A stretch of 64,000 nucleotides of DNA from a virus. Below are positions 7,868-15,050 of the stretch, piece after piece (positions within the stretch are counted from its first letter, which is position 1; each line of letters opens with the position of its first letter). The stretch spans positions 1-64,000 of IMG/VR virus record IMGVR_UViG_3300020411_000483; one strand, 5' to 3'. The translations under genes were made by a program, and so were the position numbers. Under the pieces are notes generated by a model. It ran no database searches, was not told the DNA's origin, and saw only the letters and a program-made list of their open reading frames with translations.

Positions 7868-9541
7868 TCACCTATACTCCCACATGTAAGAACTATCCCC
7901 GTACTCTCCTACAGATGCGGAATTCTCAGCAACCTTCCACACATCTCCCTGAGCATCTTTAAAAACTTCTTCCTCAAATCCGTCGCTCACAAAACCGAAT
8001 GGAGCCATGTCTTGCTCAATTGCTTCTCTCTGATCTCTATAGATTCTTGCTCTAACATCAGTATCATTAAGCTCTTTAAAGTATTGCTGCATAGCAAGCC
8101 AAGCAAAAATAACCATACACATAGCAAGGTCATCGTTACATCCTTCTTCCGCTTGGAATGATTGTCCCTTTTGAATGAATGTAGTTAACTCTGCAATACA
8201 TTCATAATCTGGAATCAATAATTTATTATCTTCTACTAATACTTTTAAGTTGGAACAACCAACTTGCTTAACAGCAGTAGACATCTTGACTCCCATCTGT
8301 GTCTTCTTACCTGAGAATCCTTGTCCTACCTGTTGTCCTGCTCTACCCCGCATTGCACACATGAGTAGATTATCATACTCTAAATCATACTGAATAATAT
8401 CCGCTACCTGACCACCAACATCATTTACTTCTACTAATATAAATGCACCATTATAATTTCTAGCAACATCTACCAGTATGTTAGGGAATAGAATAGGTTT
8501 AACATCATTATTTCTATATCTAGCAACTATCTTATAGGGGATTGTTGTTGTATCAACCACCAGAAATGCAGAATAATCACCAGATACGCCCCTTGCAACG
8601 TCAGCAGTGATAACGTAGTTATGCTTTTCCTCGACATTTTCATAAATTGCTAGACCTTTGTTTTCATTAAGTGGATCCTCATATGTCATAGTCCTCAATG
8701 CAGTAGGACTAATAAGAGTGTCAACTGATCCTAAGAATTCACACTCAAACTCAACTTTGAATTGCTGCTCTGAAGTGTTTGCAATGGTTTGCTCTTTCCA
8801 TCTAGCATCTCTACCAGGTACTTGAGACCAATGAACCTCAGTTGGTACATATTCATTCTTCTTTCTTTCAGCATCATGCCAAAGTTTATAAAACATATTC
8901 ATACCGTGTGGGGTAGAAATGATTATAACTTTAGTTTTCTTACCAGAAGATATAGTAGGATAAACTGAACTAAAGAATTGGTCAGCAATATGATTCGGTA
9001 CGAATGCAAATTCGTCTAAGAATATAACGTTGAATGACATACCACGAACTGCTGATGCAGAAGTGGATGCTGCCATAATCTTACTACCATTCTCTAATTC
9101 CAGACTACCTTTATTCCATTCGTTAATACCCTGTTGCAACCAACGTGGTAAATTTTCATAAGATAATTGGAGACGACCAAGCATTTCCCTAGCCGTTGCA
9201 GCTTTGTTTGCAAGAATTGCTACGTTTACATTCTGATTAAACAGGACATACCATAAAAGATATGCTGTAACAATTGTTGACTTCCCAGACTGTCTAGGTA
9301 ACTTTGCTATATTGAATCTTTCAGTATGAAACTTCTGCACCATTTCCTCTTGGAAATCGTACATATCAAAAGAGACTAAACCTTCATCCAGAGATACAAT
9401 CTTTAAGTACTGTCTGATAAAGTATATTGGATCATCAGCACATTTAAGATATTCCTGAATCTGATCAGGTGTAAAGTCCTCAGAAACGTTTGCCTTTTTA
9501 AGGTTCGGGTTACCTAAGTATATGTCTTGGGCTTTAGCCAT
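7868..9541 (-). CDS. gp17: Terminase large subunit gp17
   Basis: ATP-driven packaging motor and headful nuclease. The 557-aa product has a Walker A-type loop PRQSGKST at residues 82-89, a Walker B VIFLDE at 172-177, and a nuclease-domain start around 'ITADVARG', where the first catalytic Asp is expected. Length is close to T4 gp17 (610 aa). Its first codons overlap the end of the 63-aa membrane protein gene by 8 nt, so they are likely coupled. No late box directly precedes it; the nearest one (10223-10230) precedes the nuclease gene two genes upstream. Unlike in T4, gp17 is separated from the small subunit gp16 by a cargo island of about 2.3 kb. Confidence 0.97.
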   Translation of the reverse strand: MAKAQDIYLGNPNLKKANVSEDFTPDQIQEYLKCADDPIYFIRQYLKIVSLDEGLVSFDMYDFQEEMVQKFHTERFNIAKLPRQSGKSTIVTAYLLWYVLFNQNVNVAILANKAATAREMLGRLQLSYENLPRWLQQGINEWNKGSLELENGSKIMAASTSASAVRGMSFNVIFLDEFAFVPNHIADQFFSSVYPTISSGKKTKVIIISTPHGMNMFYKLWHDAERKKNEYVPTEVHWSQVPGRDARWKEQTIANTSEQQFKVEFECEFLGSVDTLISPTALRTMTYEDPLNENKGLAIYENVEEKHNYVITADVARGVSGDYSAFLVVDTTTIPYKIVARYRNNDVKPILFPNILVDVARNYNGAFILVEVNDVGGQVADIIQYDLEYDNLLMCAMRGRAGQQVGQGFSGKKTQMGVKMSTAVKQVGCSNLKVLVEDNKLLIPDYECIAELTTFIQKGQSFQAEEGCNDDLAMCMVIFAWLAMQQYFKELNDTDVRARIYRDQREAIEQDMAPFGFVSDGFEEEVFKDAQGDVWKVAENSASVGEYGDSSYMWEYR

Positions 9542-9725
9542 TCGCTTCTTTTATTGCCTCAACTATAATCTTTTTCAATTGTCTGCTTTTCTTTCTACCT
9601 AGACCAGCAGATGTATCTATCTTTACCTTAACCCAGTAAAGACCAATTAATACAAGGACAAATGGAATAGCATCTCCCCATGAGATTTCATTCCATGCCT
9701 CTACAACATTCAATACTCCAAACAT
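9534..9725 (-). CDS. Small one-helix membrane protein next to gp17
   Basis: A 63-aa protein of unknown function. Residues about 17-35 form one hydrophobic helix (core 'AIPFVLVLIGLYWVKV'), followed by a strongly basic tail ('GRKKSRQLKKII'). This suggests an N-terminus outside and a basic cytoplasmic or nucleic-acid-facing tail (inference). It starts 2 nt after the nuclease stop and overlaps the gp17 start by 8 nt, so it is embedded in the packaging unit. No enzymatic motif is seen. Confidence 0.75.
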   Translation of the reverse strand: MFGVLNVVEAWNEISWGDAIPFVLVLIGLYWVKVKIDTSAGLGRKKSRQLKKIIVEAIKEANG

Positions 9726-9727
9726 AA

Positions 9728-10192
9728 TTAACCCTCATTAAGTGTCCCAAAGGATCTACGAATCTCTCGTAAATCCTCGAAGTTTTTTTGCTTAGTTCCA
9801 CCATCGTAAGGCCAAGCATAACCTTCATCAATCATTTGCTCATTGAGTGAGATTGATTCCTCCCCAACGTAAAGCCAACCCAGAAGCCGACCGTACTTGC
9901 CGACACCACCATGAAGCTCAGTGCGAATAGTGAGCTCATCATCGCCAGCCAGAGTGCTTTCCAATTTTTCTTTGAGCCAGTTTGTTGCATCTATTCCCAG
10001 TTCCTTTTCTTCCAAGTCTCTTGTTCTTTTCTCTGGCGTATCAACTCCTGCAATTCTAACTCTTTCTTTCTTGTATAGATCAAACCCGAGATCAATAGTA
10101 ACGTCAATAGTGTCACCATCAAGTACCTTGTTTATCTCCGTCACCCTGAAGTTGTAACAGCTCTTCCTGCTCGGTGGAGTCATCGCACCCAT
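9728..10192 (-). CDS. SNase-like (thermonuclease family) nuclease
   Basis: A 154-aa protein with the staphylococcal nuclease signature. It has DGDT at residues 25-28 (metal-binding Asp), RIAGVDTPE at 46-54 (catalytic Arg and Glu), and GKYGRLLG at 98-105 (second catalytic Arg). All key residues are present, so it is probably an active calcium-dependent DNA/RNA phosphodiesterase. There is no signal peptide. It is the first gene of the unit leading into gp17, with a perfect late box 31 nt upstream. Late expression beside the terminase suggests a role in DNA processing at packaging or in host DNA breakdown; neither can be proven here. A start at the second Met (residue 4) is also possible. Confidence 0.9.
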   Translation of the reverse strand: MGAMTPPSRKSCYNFRVTEINKVLDGDTIDVTIDLGFDLYKKERVRIAGVDTPEKRTRDLEEKELGIDATNWLKEKLESTLAGDDELTIRTELHGGVGKYGRLLGWLYVGEESISLNEQMIDEGYAWPYDGGTKQKNFEDLREIRRSFGTLNEG

Positions 10193-10222
10193 GTTCTTCC
10201 ATCTCCAATTCTAGTATTGAAG

Positions 10223-10230
10223 TATTTATA
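10223..10230 (-). promoter_or_regulatory. Late promoter of the nuclease/63-aa/gp17 unit
   Basis: Minus-strand TATAAATA, exact consensus, 31 nt before the nuclease ATG and after the stop of the 48-codon gene at 10249. Confidence 0.75.
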
Positions 10231-10248
10231 GATTCCTCAACAGGGGTT

Positions 10249-10395
10249 CTATTCTGCTCCGAGTGCCAATCCCTCATCCTCTGAATCCACTCTCCTGGTG
10301 TGGGAGTCATCAATATGGGGGTTAGGATACCAATCATCGTATTTAAAGATCCAAAATATAGTGTAGCCGACTGCTACTAACAGTATAGCACACAT
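10249..10395 (-). CDS. Small single-helix membrane protein between petE and nuclease
   Basis: A 48-codon frame from ATG at 10395 to TAG at 10249. The N-terminus is a hydrophobic helix (MCAILLVAVGYTIFWIF) followed by 'KYDDWYPNPHIDD' and an acidic tail ending in GLALGAE. A TTG at 10425, overlapping the petE stop, would give 58 aa by adding LSEVVWSINI in the same frame. The gene fills the gap between petE and the late promoter at 10223-10230 exactly, which supports it over the longer overlapping frame at 10119-10337. Function unknown; a small membrane protein just after plastocyanin could relate to photosynthetic membranes, but that is speculation. Confidence 0.65.
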   Translation of the reverse strand: MCAILLVAVGYTIFWIFKYDDWYPNPHIDDSHTRRVDSEDEGLALGAE

Positions 10396-10417
10396 TATAT
10401 TTATTGACCAGACTACT

Positions 10418-10780
10418 TCACTCAACGTGAATCACCCCCTTCATTCCAGCACCAGCATGTGGATCACATTGAAACTCAAAATCTCCTGCTTCTGTAAAAG
10501 TAACTGGAAATTGCTCTCCACTCATAAATGCTAAGTCGGGATGAGATAACTCATCATGTCCTGCAAATACTACATTGTGAGGAGGTAACTCACCATTCAC
10601 AAATGTAACTGTATCTCCAACACTAACTGTTAATTCATTTGGTTCAAAAATTAAATTTCCCCCAGAACCCATTTGTATAGTATCAGCAGCATATGCTTTT
10701 GCTGCCAACGTCATTGATAATGCTAAAGATGTTAGCATGATAGTGATTCTACTCATCCACCACATTATTTGGTGTTTCAT
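10418..10780 (-). CDS. petE: Plastocyanin (photosynthetic electron carrier)
   Basis: Type-1 copper protein carrying electrons from cytochrome b6f to photosystem I in the thylakoid lumen. The 120-aa product has an N-terminal basic/hydrophobic signal peptide with a likely cleavage after AYA (residues 29-31), leaving about 89 residues. All four copper ligands are present: His68 in PPHNVVF, Cys105, His108 and Met113 in QCDPHAGAGM (Cys-X2-His-X4-Met). It is therefore expected to be functional, an auxiliary gene known from several marine cyanophages. A strong Shine-Dalgarno AAGGAGGA lies 7 nt before the ATG, inside the 3' end of the preceding 53-codon gene. No late box lies directly upstream, so it probably depends on the promoter at 10979-10986. 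Confidence 0.97.
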   Translation of the reverse strand: MKHQIMWWMSRITIMLTSLALSMTLAAKAYAADTIQMGSGGNLIFEPNELTVSVGDTVTFVNGELPPHNVVFAGHDELSHPDLAFMSGEQFPVTFTEAGDFEFQCDPHAGAGMKGVIHVE

Positions 10781-10783
10781 AAT

Positions 10784-10945
10784 TTATTCCTCCTTTAGGA
10801 TGTAATCAAAAAAATGAGGATGCTCCCTTAGATATGGGACATCCTCTTTGCTGTGTTGCATTGCTTCGTATGCATCTTGGGCATACTCGCAGATTTCTAA
10901 ATGTTGTTGGTCGAGGGTATGATACCCTACAGTGTAATGAGACAC
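10784..10945 (-). CDS. Conserved-looking 53-aa protein upstream of petE
   Basis: A short frame from GTG at 10945 to TAA at 10784, 53 aa, beginning VSHYTVGYHTLDQQHLE and ending in HPHFFDYILKEE. Composition is rich in His, Tyr and acidic residues, with no membrane segment. It sits 34 nt downstream of an exact late promoter box, and its last codons contain the petE ribosome site, so the two genes are translationally linked. I recognise no domain. Oddity: a terminator-like hairpin plus seven U lies inside its coding sequence. The GTG start lacks an obvious Shine-Dalgarno, so the start is less sure than the frame. Confidence 0.7.
   Translation of the reverse strand: MSHYTVGYHTLDQQHLEICEYAQDAYEAMQHSKEDVPYLREHPHFFDYILKEE
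10788..10795 (-). promoter_or_regulatory. Strong ribosome binding site of petE
   Basis: Minus-strand AAGGAGGA, 7 nt before the petE ATG and within codons of the upstream 53-aa gene. It is among the strongest Shine-Dalgarno sequences in the window and fixes the petE start. Confidence 0.85.
10808..10846 (-). terminator. Terminator-like hairpin inside the 53-aa gene
   Basis: Minus-strand GAGGATGTCCC (10846-10836) pairs with GGGAGCATCCTC (10827-10816): 11 bp with one bulged G and an 8-nt loop, followed after one A by seven U (10814-10808). It has the form of a rho-independent terminator or attenuator but lies in the coding sequence just before petE. If it acts, it would reduce petE transcription from the upstream late promoter. 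Confidence 0.6.
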
Positions 10946-10978
10946 GATTTATAGCCGTGGGCTCGCTTAATACACTTT

Positions 10979-10986
10979 TATTTATA
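10979..10986 (-). promoter_or_regulatory. Late promoter of the 53-aa gene and petE
   Basis: Minus-strand TATAAATA, exact consensus, 34 nt before the GTG of the 53-aa gene and just after the stop of the overlapping frame at 10994-11128. Confidence 0.75.
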
Positions 10987-10993
10987 AGTAATA

Positions 10994-11128
10994 TTACTCA
11001 ATGTCGTTTCGGTTTGAAGACGCTGTTCGTATCTCCTTACATTTCTTTTTGAAGTCTACCTGATCAAGTAGTCTCTGAGTTGCAGCCAGTCTTTCTGCCT
11101 TTTCTTTTGGACTTTCCTTCCGTTCCAT
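10994..11128 (-). CDS. Overlapping 44-aa frame, candidate frameshift extension of the 80-aa protein
   Basis: ATG at 11128 to TAA at 10994 gives 44 aa, shifted +1 relative to the preceding gene and overlapping its last 65 nt. The product is coding-like and helical (MERKESPKEKAERLAATQRL, then 'DQVDFKKKCKEIRTA'). By contrast, the tail of the upstream frame in the same DNA reads as an unstructured run (GKSKRKGRKTGCNSETT). It ends 8 nt before a late promoter, exactly where a gene should end. No convincing Shine-Dalgarno precedes the ATG. It may be an independent overlapping gene, the second half of a protein made by +1 frameshift, or the trace of a recent indel. Confidence 0.5.
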   Translation of the reverse strand: MERKESPKEKAERLAATQRLLDQVDFKKKCKEIRTASSNRNDIE

Positions 11129-11306
11129 AGTTTTCGATGAATTGCTTGTAAGTCAACGGTGGCTTGACCATTTCCTTTTGGGCTAACTTATTAGCCGTAG
11201 CATACATCACTTCCTTGTCACGTTTACCATAAAGTCTTTTAAAGTCAGAGGAACGACGTTTCATTCCTTTGACTATTTTTTCAGCTTTCTGATTTACAAG
11301 AGGCAT
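11064..11306 (-). CDS. Small basic protein of unknown function
   Basis: An 80-aa Lys/Arg-rich protein beginning MPLVNQKAEKIVKGMKRRSS. The start at 11306 is preferred over an in-frame TTG at 11318 because GGAGGT lies 4 nt before it. The first about 60 residues look like a compact helical basic domain; the tail after 'IENYG' looks non-native, while another frame over the same bases looks coding (see 10994-11128). Upstream, the 178-aa protein gene ends at 11308, immediately before this start. DNA or RNA binding is possible from charge alone. Confidence 0.75.
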   Translation of the reverse strand: MPLVNQKAEKIVKGMKRRSSDFKRLYGKRDKEVMYATANKLAQKEMVKPPLTYKQFIENYGTEGKSKRKGRKTGCNSETT

Positions 11307-11307
11307 A

Positions 11308-11844
11308 TCAACCTCCAACTACTTGTACCTCTTCAACTATAATTGCTTGACCACCAGCAGTTATTTTAACTGCTCTCTGTACTATTGCTTGGTTACCAGA
11401 GTAAGCATAGGTGTAGTCAGCACTAGCTGATGAAGAGTCAATATCTGTACTTATTGTAGTATCTGTTGCTGCTGTTACCTTTTTACCAGCAGTTACTGCT
11501 GATAAGAAATTACTGTCAATAGCAGGAGAAGTGCTGTCATCCACCACAGCGATATAATCTCCTGTTGAAAAAGGATGTGTTGCAGACCTTTCTCCAAGAT
11601 TAGTTCCTAACTGATAATCTGCTGTTGAATCATCAACTGCTTTTTGTATCCTTGCTTGTCCAGGCTTAGCATTACCCTTTAAAAGTACTGGGGAGTTTGC
11701 AAAAACTTGGATTACTGGTCCTGCTCCAAATTGTACTGTAGATGCTGCTGTAGCACTTACACGATAGAAACCAGTTTGTACCACTTGATACTCAGATTGA
11801 GATGCACTTATAGAATTTGTGCTTAATACGTTAAGGACTGTCAT
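11308..11844 (-). CDS. Hypothetical structural-type protein, 178 aa
   Basis: A Ser/Thr/Ala/Val-rich protein with beta character and no Cys. The N-terminal part ('EYQVVQTGFYRVSATAAST', 'VIQVFANSPVLLKGNAKPGQ') suggests a virion surface or decoration protein (inference). I recognise no domain. It follows gp16 directly, with a GATAAATA late box 25 nt upstream inside the end of gp16, and precedes the small basic protein with a 1-nt gap. Confidence 0.75.
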   Translation of the reverse strand: MTVLNVLSTNSISASQSEYQVVQTGFYRVSATAASTVQFGAGPVIQVFANSPVLLKGNAKPGQARIQKAVDDSTADYQLGTNLGERSATHPFSTGDYIAVVDDSTSPAIDSNFLSAVTAGKKVTAATDTTISTDIDSSSASADYTYAYSGNQAIVQRAVKITAGGQAIIVEEVQVVGG

Positions 11845-11851
11845 GTCGGGT

Positions 11852-12277
11852 CTATGTAGATTCGATATTATTTATCTCTTTTTGCTTCTTCAACATCTTT
11901 TGTAGGTCAGCAGTGCTTCCTACAAACATAGTATTATTAATTGTTGATGGTCCTTTCTTATCTTCTTTATCCAATTCTTTCATCTTACCTTGCAAGTCAA
12001 TCAACTTGTCTGTCGTATCTGCCACGTGTTTGATGAGTTGACCAGCAACTTCATAAGCACGAGGATGATCAGACGCTCGTGCCACATCAAGTATGCCATC
12101 TACTGCCTCCTGTCCTTTCATTACTAAGTTATGTAGATTAGCACGACTCATTTCATAGTCTTGCTTAATGTCTTGCGTCTCACTCTTCTTGAGTGATGGC
12201 TTGACTGCTTCTACATGCTTCTGTAATTCAGAAGGTTCTGCTCCAAATACTTTGTCTAGTCCATCGAAAGTTGCCAT
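11852..12277 (-). CDS. gp16: Terminase small subunit gp16
   Basis: DNA-recognition subunit of the packaging motor. The 141-aa product has the T4 gp16-type central segment 'DYEMSRANLHNLVMKGQEA' and 'DHPRAYEVAGQLIKHVADT' (about residues 40-95), followed by a Lys/Glu-rich helical tail that would form the oligomerising coiled coil. T4 gp16 is 164 aa. It lies 2 nt after gp15. In T4, gene 16 abuts 17; here about 2.3 kb of other genes lie between. Confidence 0.9.
   Translation of the reverse strand: MATFDGLDKVFGAEPSELQKHVEAVKPSLKKSETQDIKQDYEMSRANLHNLVMKGQEAVDGILDVARASDHPRAYEVAGQLIKHVADTTDKLIDLQGKMKELDKEDKKGPSTINNTMFVGSTADLQKMLKKQKEINNIEST
11869..11876 (-). promoter_or_regulatory. Late-type promoter of the 178-aa gene
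   Basis: Minus-strand GATAAATA, 25 nt before the 178-aa gene start and overlapping the 3' end of gp16. Confidence 0.55.
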
Positions 12278-12279
12278 AA

Positions 12280-13311
12280 TTAAATTGCCTCATCTGCACC
12301 ACTTAAAGGATTACGTTTCTTCATGTCAGTGAAGTCAGAATACAATTCGCCGAATCCGAAATCGTCATCAGCTTCGATGGTTGCATGATCTGCCTCATCG
12401 ATTTCAAGTATTCCTGATCCAGCAACGTGACCTGCAATAGTACTACCATTCCATCCACGTTTAACATGTAAGGTGCTACCGACAATCCTATCGATACGCA
12501 TTACCTCAGTGTCAATTTGAATGTTGGTATTCTCTGCAAGACTGGATACATCTCCGACTGTAATAATACCGTCGTTGATATCCATAGCATTGGTAAGTGT
12601 AGTAACTGCTGCACCAGTAACGTTGGTCAAAGCAACTGGAGTTGCCTGATAACGTACTTGTCTTGGTGCTGCTGTAGTGCTTGTAGAAGTATAGTAATCT
12701 GTGATAGCCTTCTTGATAACTTTGCTGTCTGTAACAGGACCGTATAGGTAAGTCTTTGCTGTAAACTGTAGAGTCCAAATGATTGCTCTACGTTGAGTAA
12801 ATTCTCCTTCGTAATCATCCTCATAGTCTACACTGTTTAGTGTTACTGGAACATCCTTAACTTCATTTACAGTAGTCAAGAGTTTGATAGAAAGATTATA
12901 ATGTGGTTGGAAGTATGGTAGTATCTGCTCTATAATCTGCAAACCATCTTCCTGATTCTTTGCAATGATTGCCAATTCAAATCCTACATTGTAGGGTACT
13001 GGCATAAATGCATTCTTATTCTTGGTTGTCGTACTAGCAATTTTAATCTTTTGAGTAGGTGATACCTTCCTTGATGAATCATAGGTAATCCCATTCATTT
13101 CAAATGAGATTCTAGGAAGAGTAATCTGCACTCTTTTATTGGTAGGGTCAGGCATCTGATCCAACCTTGCCAAGAATTTCTGCTTAGGACCATATGCCAA
13201 AGGCACTTTCATGACCTCGTTTGCTCTCCTCAATTCGATGTTATTAAACATCGTACCAAAGGCAACGACAGTCTTCCTAAAAATTTCGTGATAACTATAT
13301 GTGCCTAACAT
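12280..13311 (-). CDS. gp15: Tail completion / sheath stabiliser gp15
   Basis: Hexamer that caps the tube and sheath and joins tail to head. The 343-aa product begins MLGTYSYHEIFRKTVVAFGT, the conserved gp15 start. T4 gp15 is 272 aa. Much of the extra length is a beta module at about residues 238-304 with 'IQIDTEVMRIDRIV' and 'LHVKRGWNGSTIAGH'. The same kind of module occurs in the 1,382-aa, 2,408-aa and giant proteins of this window. It overlaps gp14 by 1 nt. Confidence 0.92.
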   Translation of the reverse strand: MLGTYSYHEIFRKTVVAFGTMFNNIELRRANEVMKVPLAYGPKQKFLARLDQMPDPTNKRVQITLPRISFEMNGITYDSSRKVSPTQKIKIASTTTKNKNAFMPVPYNVGFELAIIAKNQEDGLQIIEQILPYFQPHYNLSIKLLTTVNEVKDVPVTLNSVDYEDDYEGEFTQRRAIIWTLQFTAKTYLYGPVTDSKVIKKAITDYYTSTSTTAAPRQVRYQATPVALTNVTGAAVTTLTNAMDINDGIITVGDVSSLAENTNIQIDTEVMRIDRIVGSTLHVKRGWNGSTIAGHVAGSGILEIDEADHATIEADDDFGFGELYSDFTDMKKRNPLSGADEAI

Positions 13312-14237
13312 TAGATTGTAGTGTCAGTAAGTGATCCAACAGAACCAAATGGATTTGTCTCAGAGAAGTCAATGATATCATTATCTCCTATTTCGTAATC
13401 AGCGTTTTGGTCATATTCTGAGTTGGTATTATTTATCGTGTTGTAAGATGCTGTTGTCCAGGAGGCACTTGATGTCCCACCTGTAATAGTTTCTGGAATC
13501 TGGAAAGTCCCAGAGCGATTGATAACAATAAGAGTGCGTGTAGCATTATCCCAAGACTTAACCTCAGCAGTAACATTACTTGTTCCTCCAGTGACAGTCT
13601 CACCAACGGTGAAGTCGCCACTACCACCTGCTACGAGACCAACAGTAATTGCATTAGCAAACGCAGTCTCGATAGCATCAATCTCAGCGATTCCAGTATC
13701 AATTTGCTCATCAGCATACTGGAAGAGCTCACACTGACATTCCCAAACATATCCTTTTCCTAGTTGGTAGAAAGGTTTCTCTACTTCTACAAACTGTATC
13801 TCAAACAAATGCTTTGTTACGGGGAAGTAAATTAAATCCCCCTCATTTGGTCGTCCCTCGACATTAAGTGTAACATTGTCGTCCACTTTTTCTTTAAACT
13901 TTTTACGGGATAAGATAAACGTCGTCTTATCTTCGACTCGTACGCCAAATTTGCTAAGAAGTTCTCCTTGGCCCTCCCATCCTTCGACATTATTGACATA
14001 TGCTCGGATTGGGTAGTTGGTCGAAAAAGTGCTGTTATCAACTTCATCTAGTATAGTGTCCCTGTTAATATAAGTCCTAGGTAAATAATACACGTTTTGG
14101 CCATAAATTTCAATAGTCTCAACTATAAGATTTTCTATAAATCCTTGCTCTTGTGATGATCCGTTGATATTAACCCGACATGCACTGGTATAATCGGACT
14201 GGACACAAGGGTTTGCTGGAGAATTACTGTATGCCAT
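13311..14237 (-). CDS. gp14: Neck protein gp14
   Basis: Head-completion/neck protein. The 308-aa product opens with 'NPCVQSDYTSACRVNINGSS' unlike T4, but the core ('LIVETIEIYGQNVYYLPRTY', 'FGVRVEDKTTFILSRKKF', 'FEIQFVEVEKPFYQLG') is the gp14 family signature. T4 gp14 is 256 aa; the extra residues at about 203-268 form a beta module with 'FTVGETVTGGTS' and 'ETITGGTSSASW', the same motif found in large fibre-type proteins here. The stop is 1 nt from the gp15 start, and gp13 precedes by 1 nt. Confidence 0.93.
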   Translation of the reverse strand: MAYSNSPANPCVQSDYTSACRVNINGSSQEQGFIENLIVETIEIYGQNVYYLPRTYINRDTILDEVDNSTFSTNYPIRAYVNNVEGWEGQGELLSKFGVRVEDKTTFILSRKKFKEKVDDNVTLNVEGRPNEGDLIYFPVTKHLFEIQFVEVEKPFYQLGKGYVWECQCELFQYADEQIDTGIAEIDAIETAFANAITVGLVAGGSGDFTVGETVTGGTSNVTAEVKSWDNATRTLIVINRSGTFQIPETITGGTSSASWTTASYNTINNTNSEYDQNADYEIGDNDIIDFSETNPFGSVGSLTDTTI

Positions 14238-14238
14238 A

Positions 14239-15045
14239 TTAGCCTACTAAATCCATTGGTGGTATTTCATAACGATCACGAAGTTGTGTTTCTAAATCTG
14301 TTTTAAATGTAGAAGCATCTTCGAGTATTTGACGACCATTGAGTGTCACACCACCCAACATTTGAATACCGTCATATTTACTTAGGTTCCTTCCCCACTG
14401 TTGTTGGAATAATGCTTCAATATAATCCTTCAACCAGTTATCATTAAACATATCTGTAAAGGTTGTAGGGTCTTGACGCATCTTCATATCGACCATTATA
14501 TAATCACCTGCTTGTAAGTCACCCCAATCGAAGTCAAGATATAATCTATTGCTATGCTCATTCCATCTAACTCTTCTATTTGCTTGAGAGTTAGTAATCC
14601 AGTCTAATGTTTCAAGATACTGGGATGTCATAAAGTAATGTAATATCTGACCATGAGTCATGGCATAGATATCATTCAAGAAAATCTGGTATTTGATATT
14701 AAAAATATTTCCAGGTACAACACTAGATGCTCCTATACCTGTGAATACTTGATTAATACCTAAAACTCCTGGTGGAGTTGATATGTAATTCTTTTGGCCA
14801 TACCATGTGGTAGACCCTTCTTGATCCCACTCTTGTGCAGCAGTCTTAATTGCATCAGTAACTTCTACTCTCATGAAAGCATCATAACTTCCATTGTAAT
14901 GATACTCTTGATAGTAATCAATTCCTTCTTCGATTAAGTCATCCAGTTGTTCATCACAAACGTTAATATCAATCGCAGGATAACCTAGTCTGCGAAGTGC
15001 ATACAATTTTAATTCTGCTTTAGTGGCTGGTCTTGTAGCTGACAT
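14239..15045 (-). CDS. gp13: Neck protein gp13
   Basis: Joins the portal and, with gp14, seals the packaged head. The 268-aa product has family stretches 'LYALRRLGYPAIDINVCDEQ' (residues about 14-33) and 'LDDLIEEGIDYYQEYHYNG'. Length is near T4 gp13 (309 aa). The gp13, gp14, gp15, gp16 order is the T4 order. Confidence 0.94.
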   Translation of the reverse strand: MSATRPATKAELKLYALRRLGYPAIDINVCDEQLDDLIEEGIDYYQEYHYNGSYDAFMRVEVTDAIKTAAQEWDQEGSTTWYGQKNYISTPPGVLGINQVFTGIGASSVVPGNIFNIKYQIFLNDIYAMTHGQILHYFMTSQYLETLDWITNSQANRRVRWNEHSNRLYLDFDWGDLQAGDYIMVDMKMRQDPTTFTDMFNDNWLKDYIEALFQQQWGRNLSKYDGIQMLGGVTLNGRQILEDASTFKTDLETQLRDRYEIPPMDLVG

Positions 15046-15050
15046 TTATT

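Noticed and set aside
10119-10337. 72-codon minus-strand frame overlapping the nuclease start
   Set aside because: It runs 74 nt into the nuclease gene and has no good ribosome site. A different frame in the same DNA (10249-10395) gives a clean membrane protein that ends before the late promoter.
10834-11052. 72-codon plus-strand frame across the petE leader
   Set aside because: It is antisense to the 53-aa gene and the late promoter, with no ribosome site, and would be the only plus-strand gene here.
11307-11318. Upstream TTG start for the small basic protein
   Set aside because: The ATG at 11306 has GGAGGT directly upstream; the TTG start would place that Shine-Dalgarno inside the gene.
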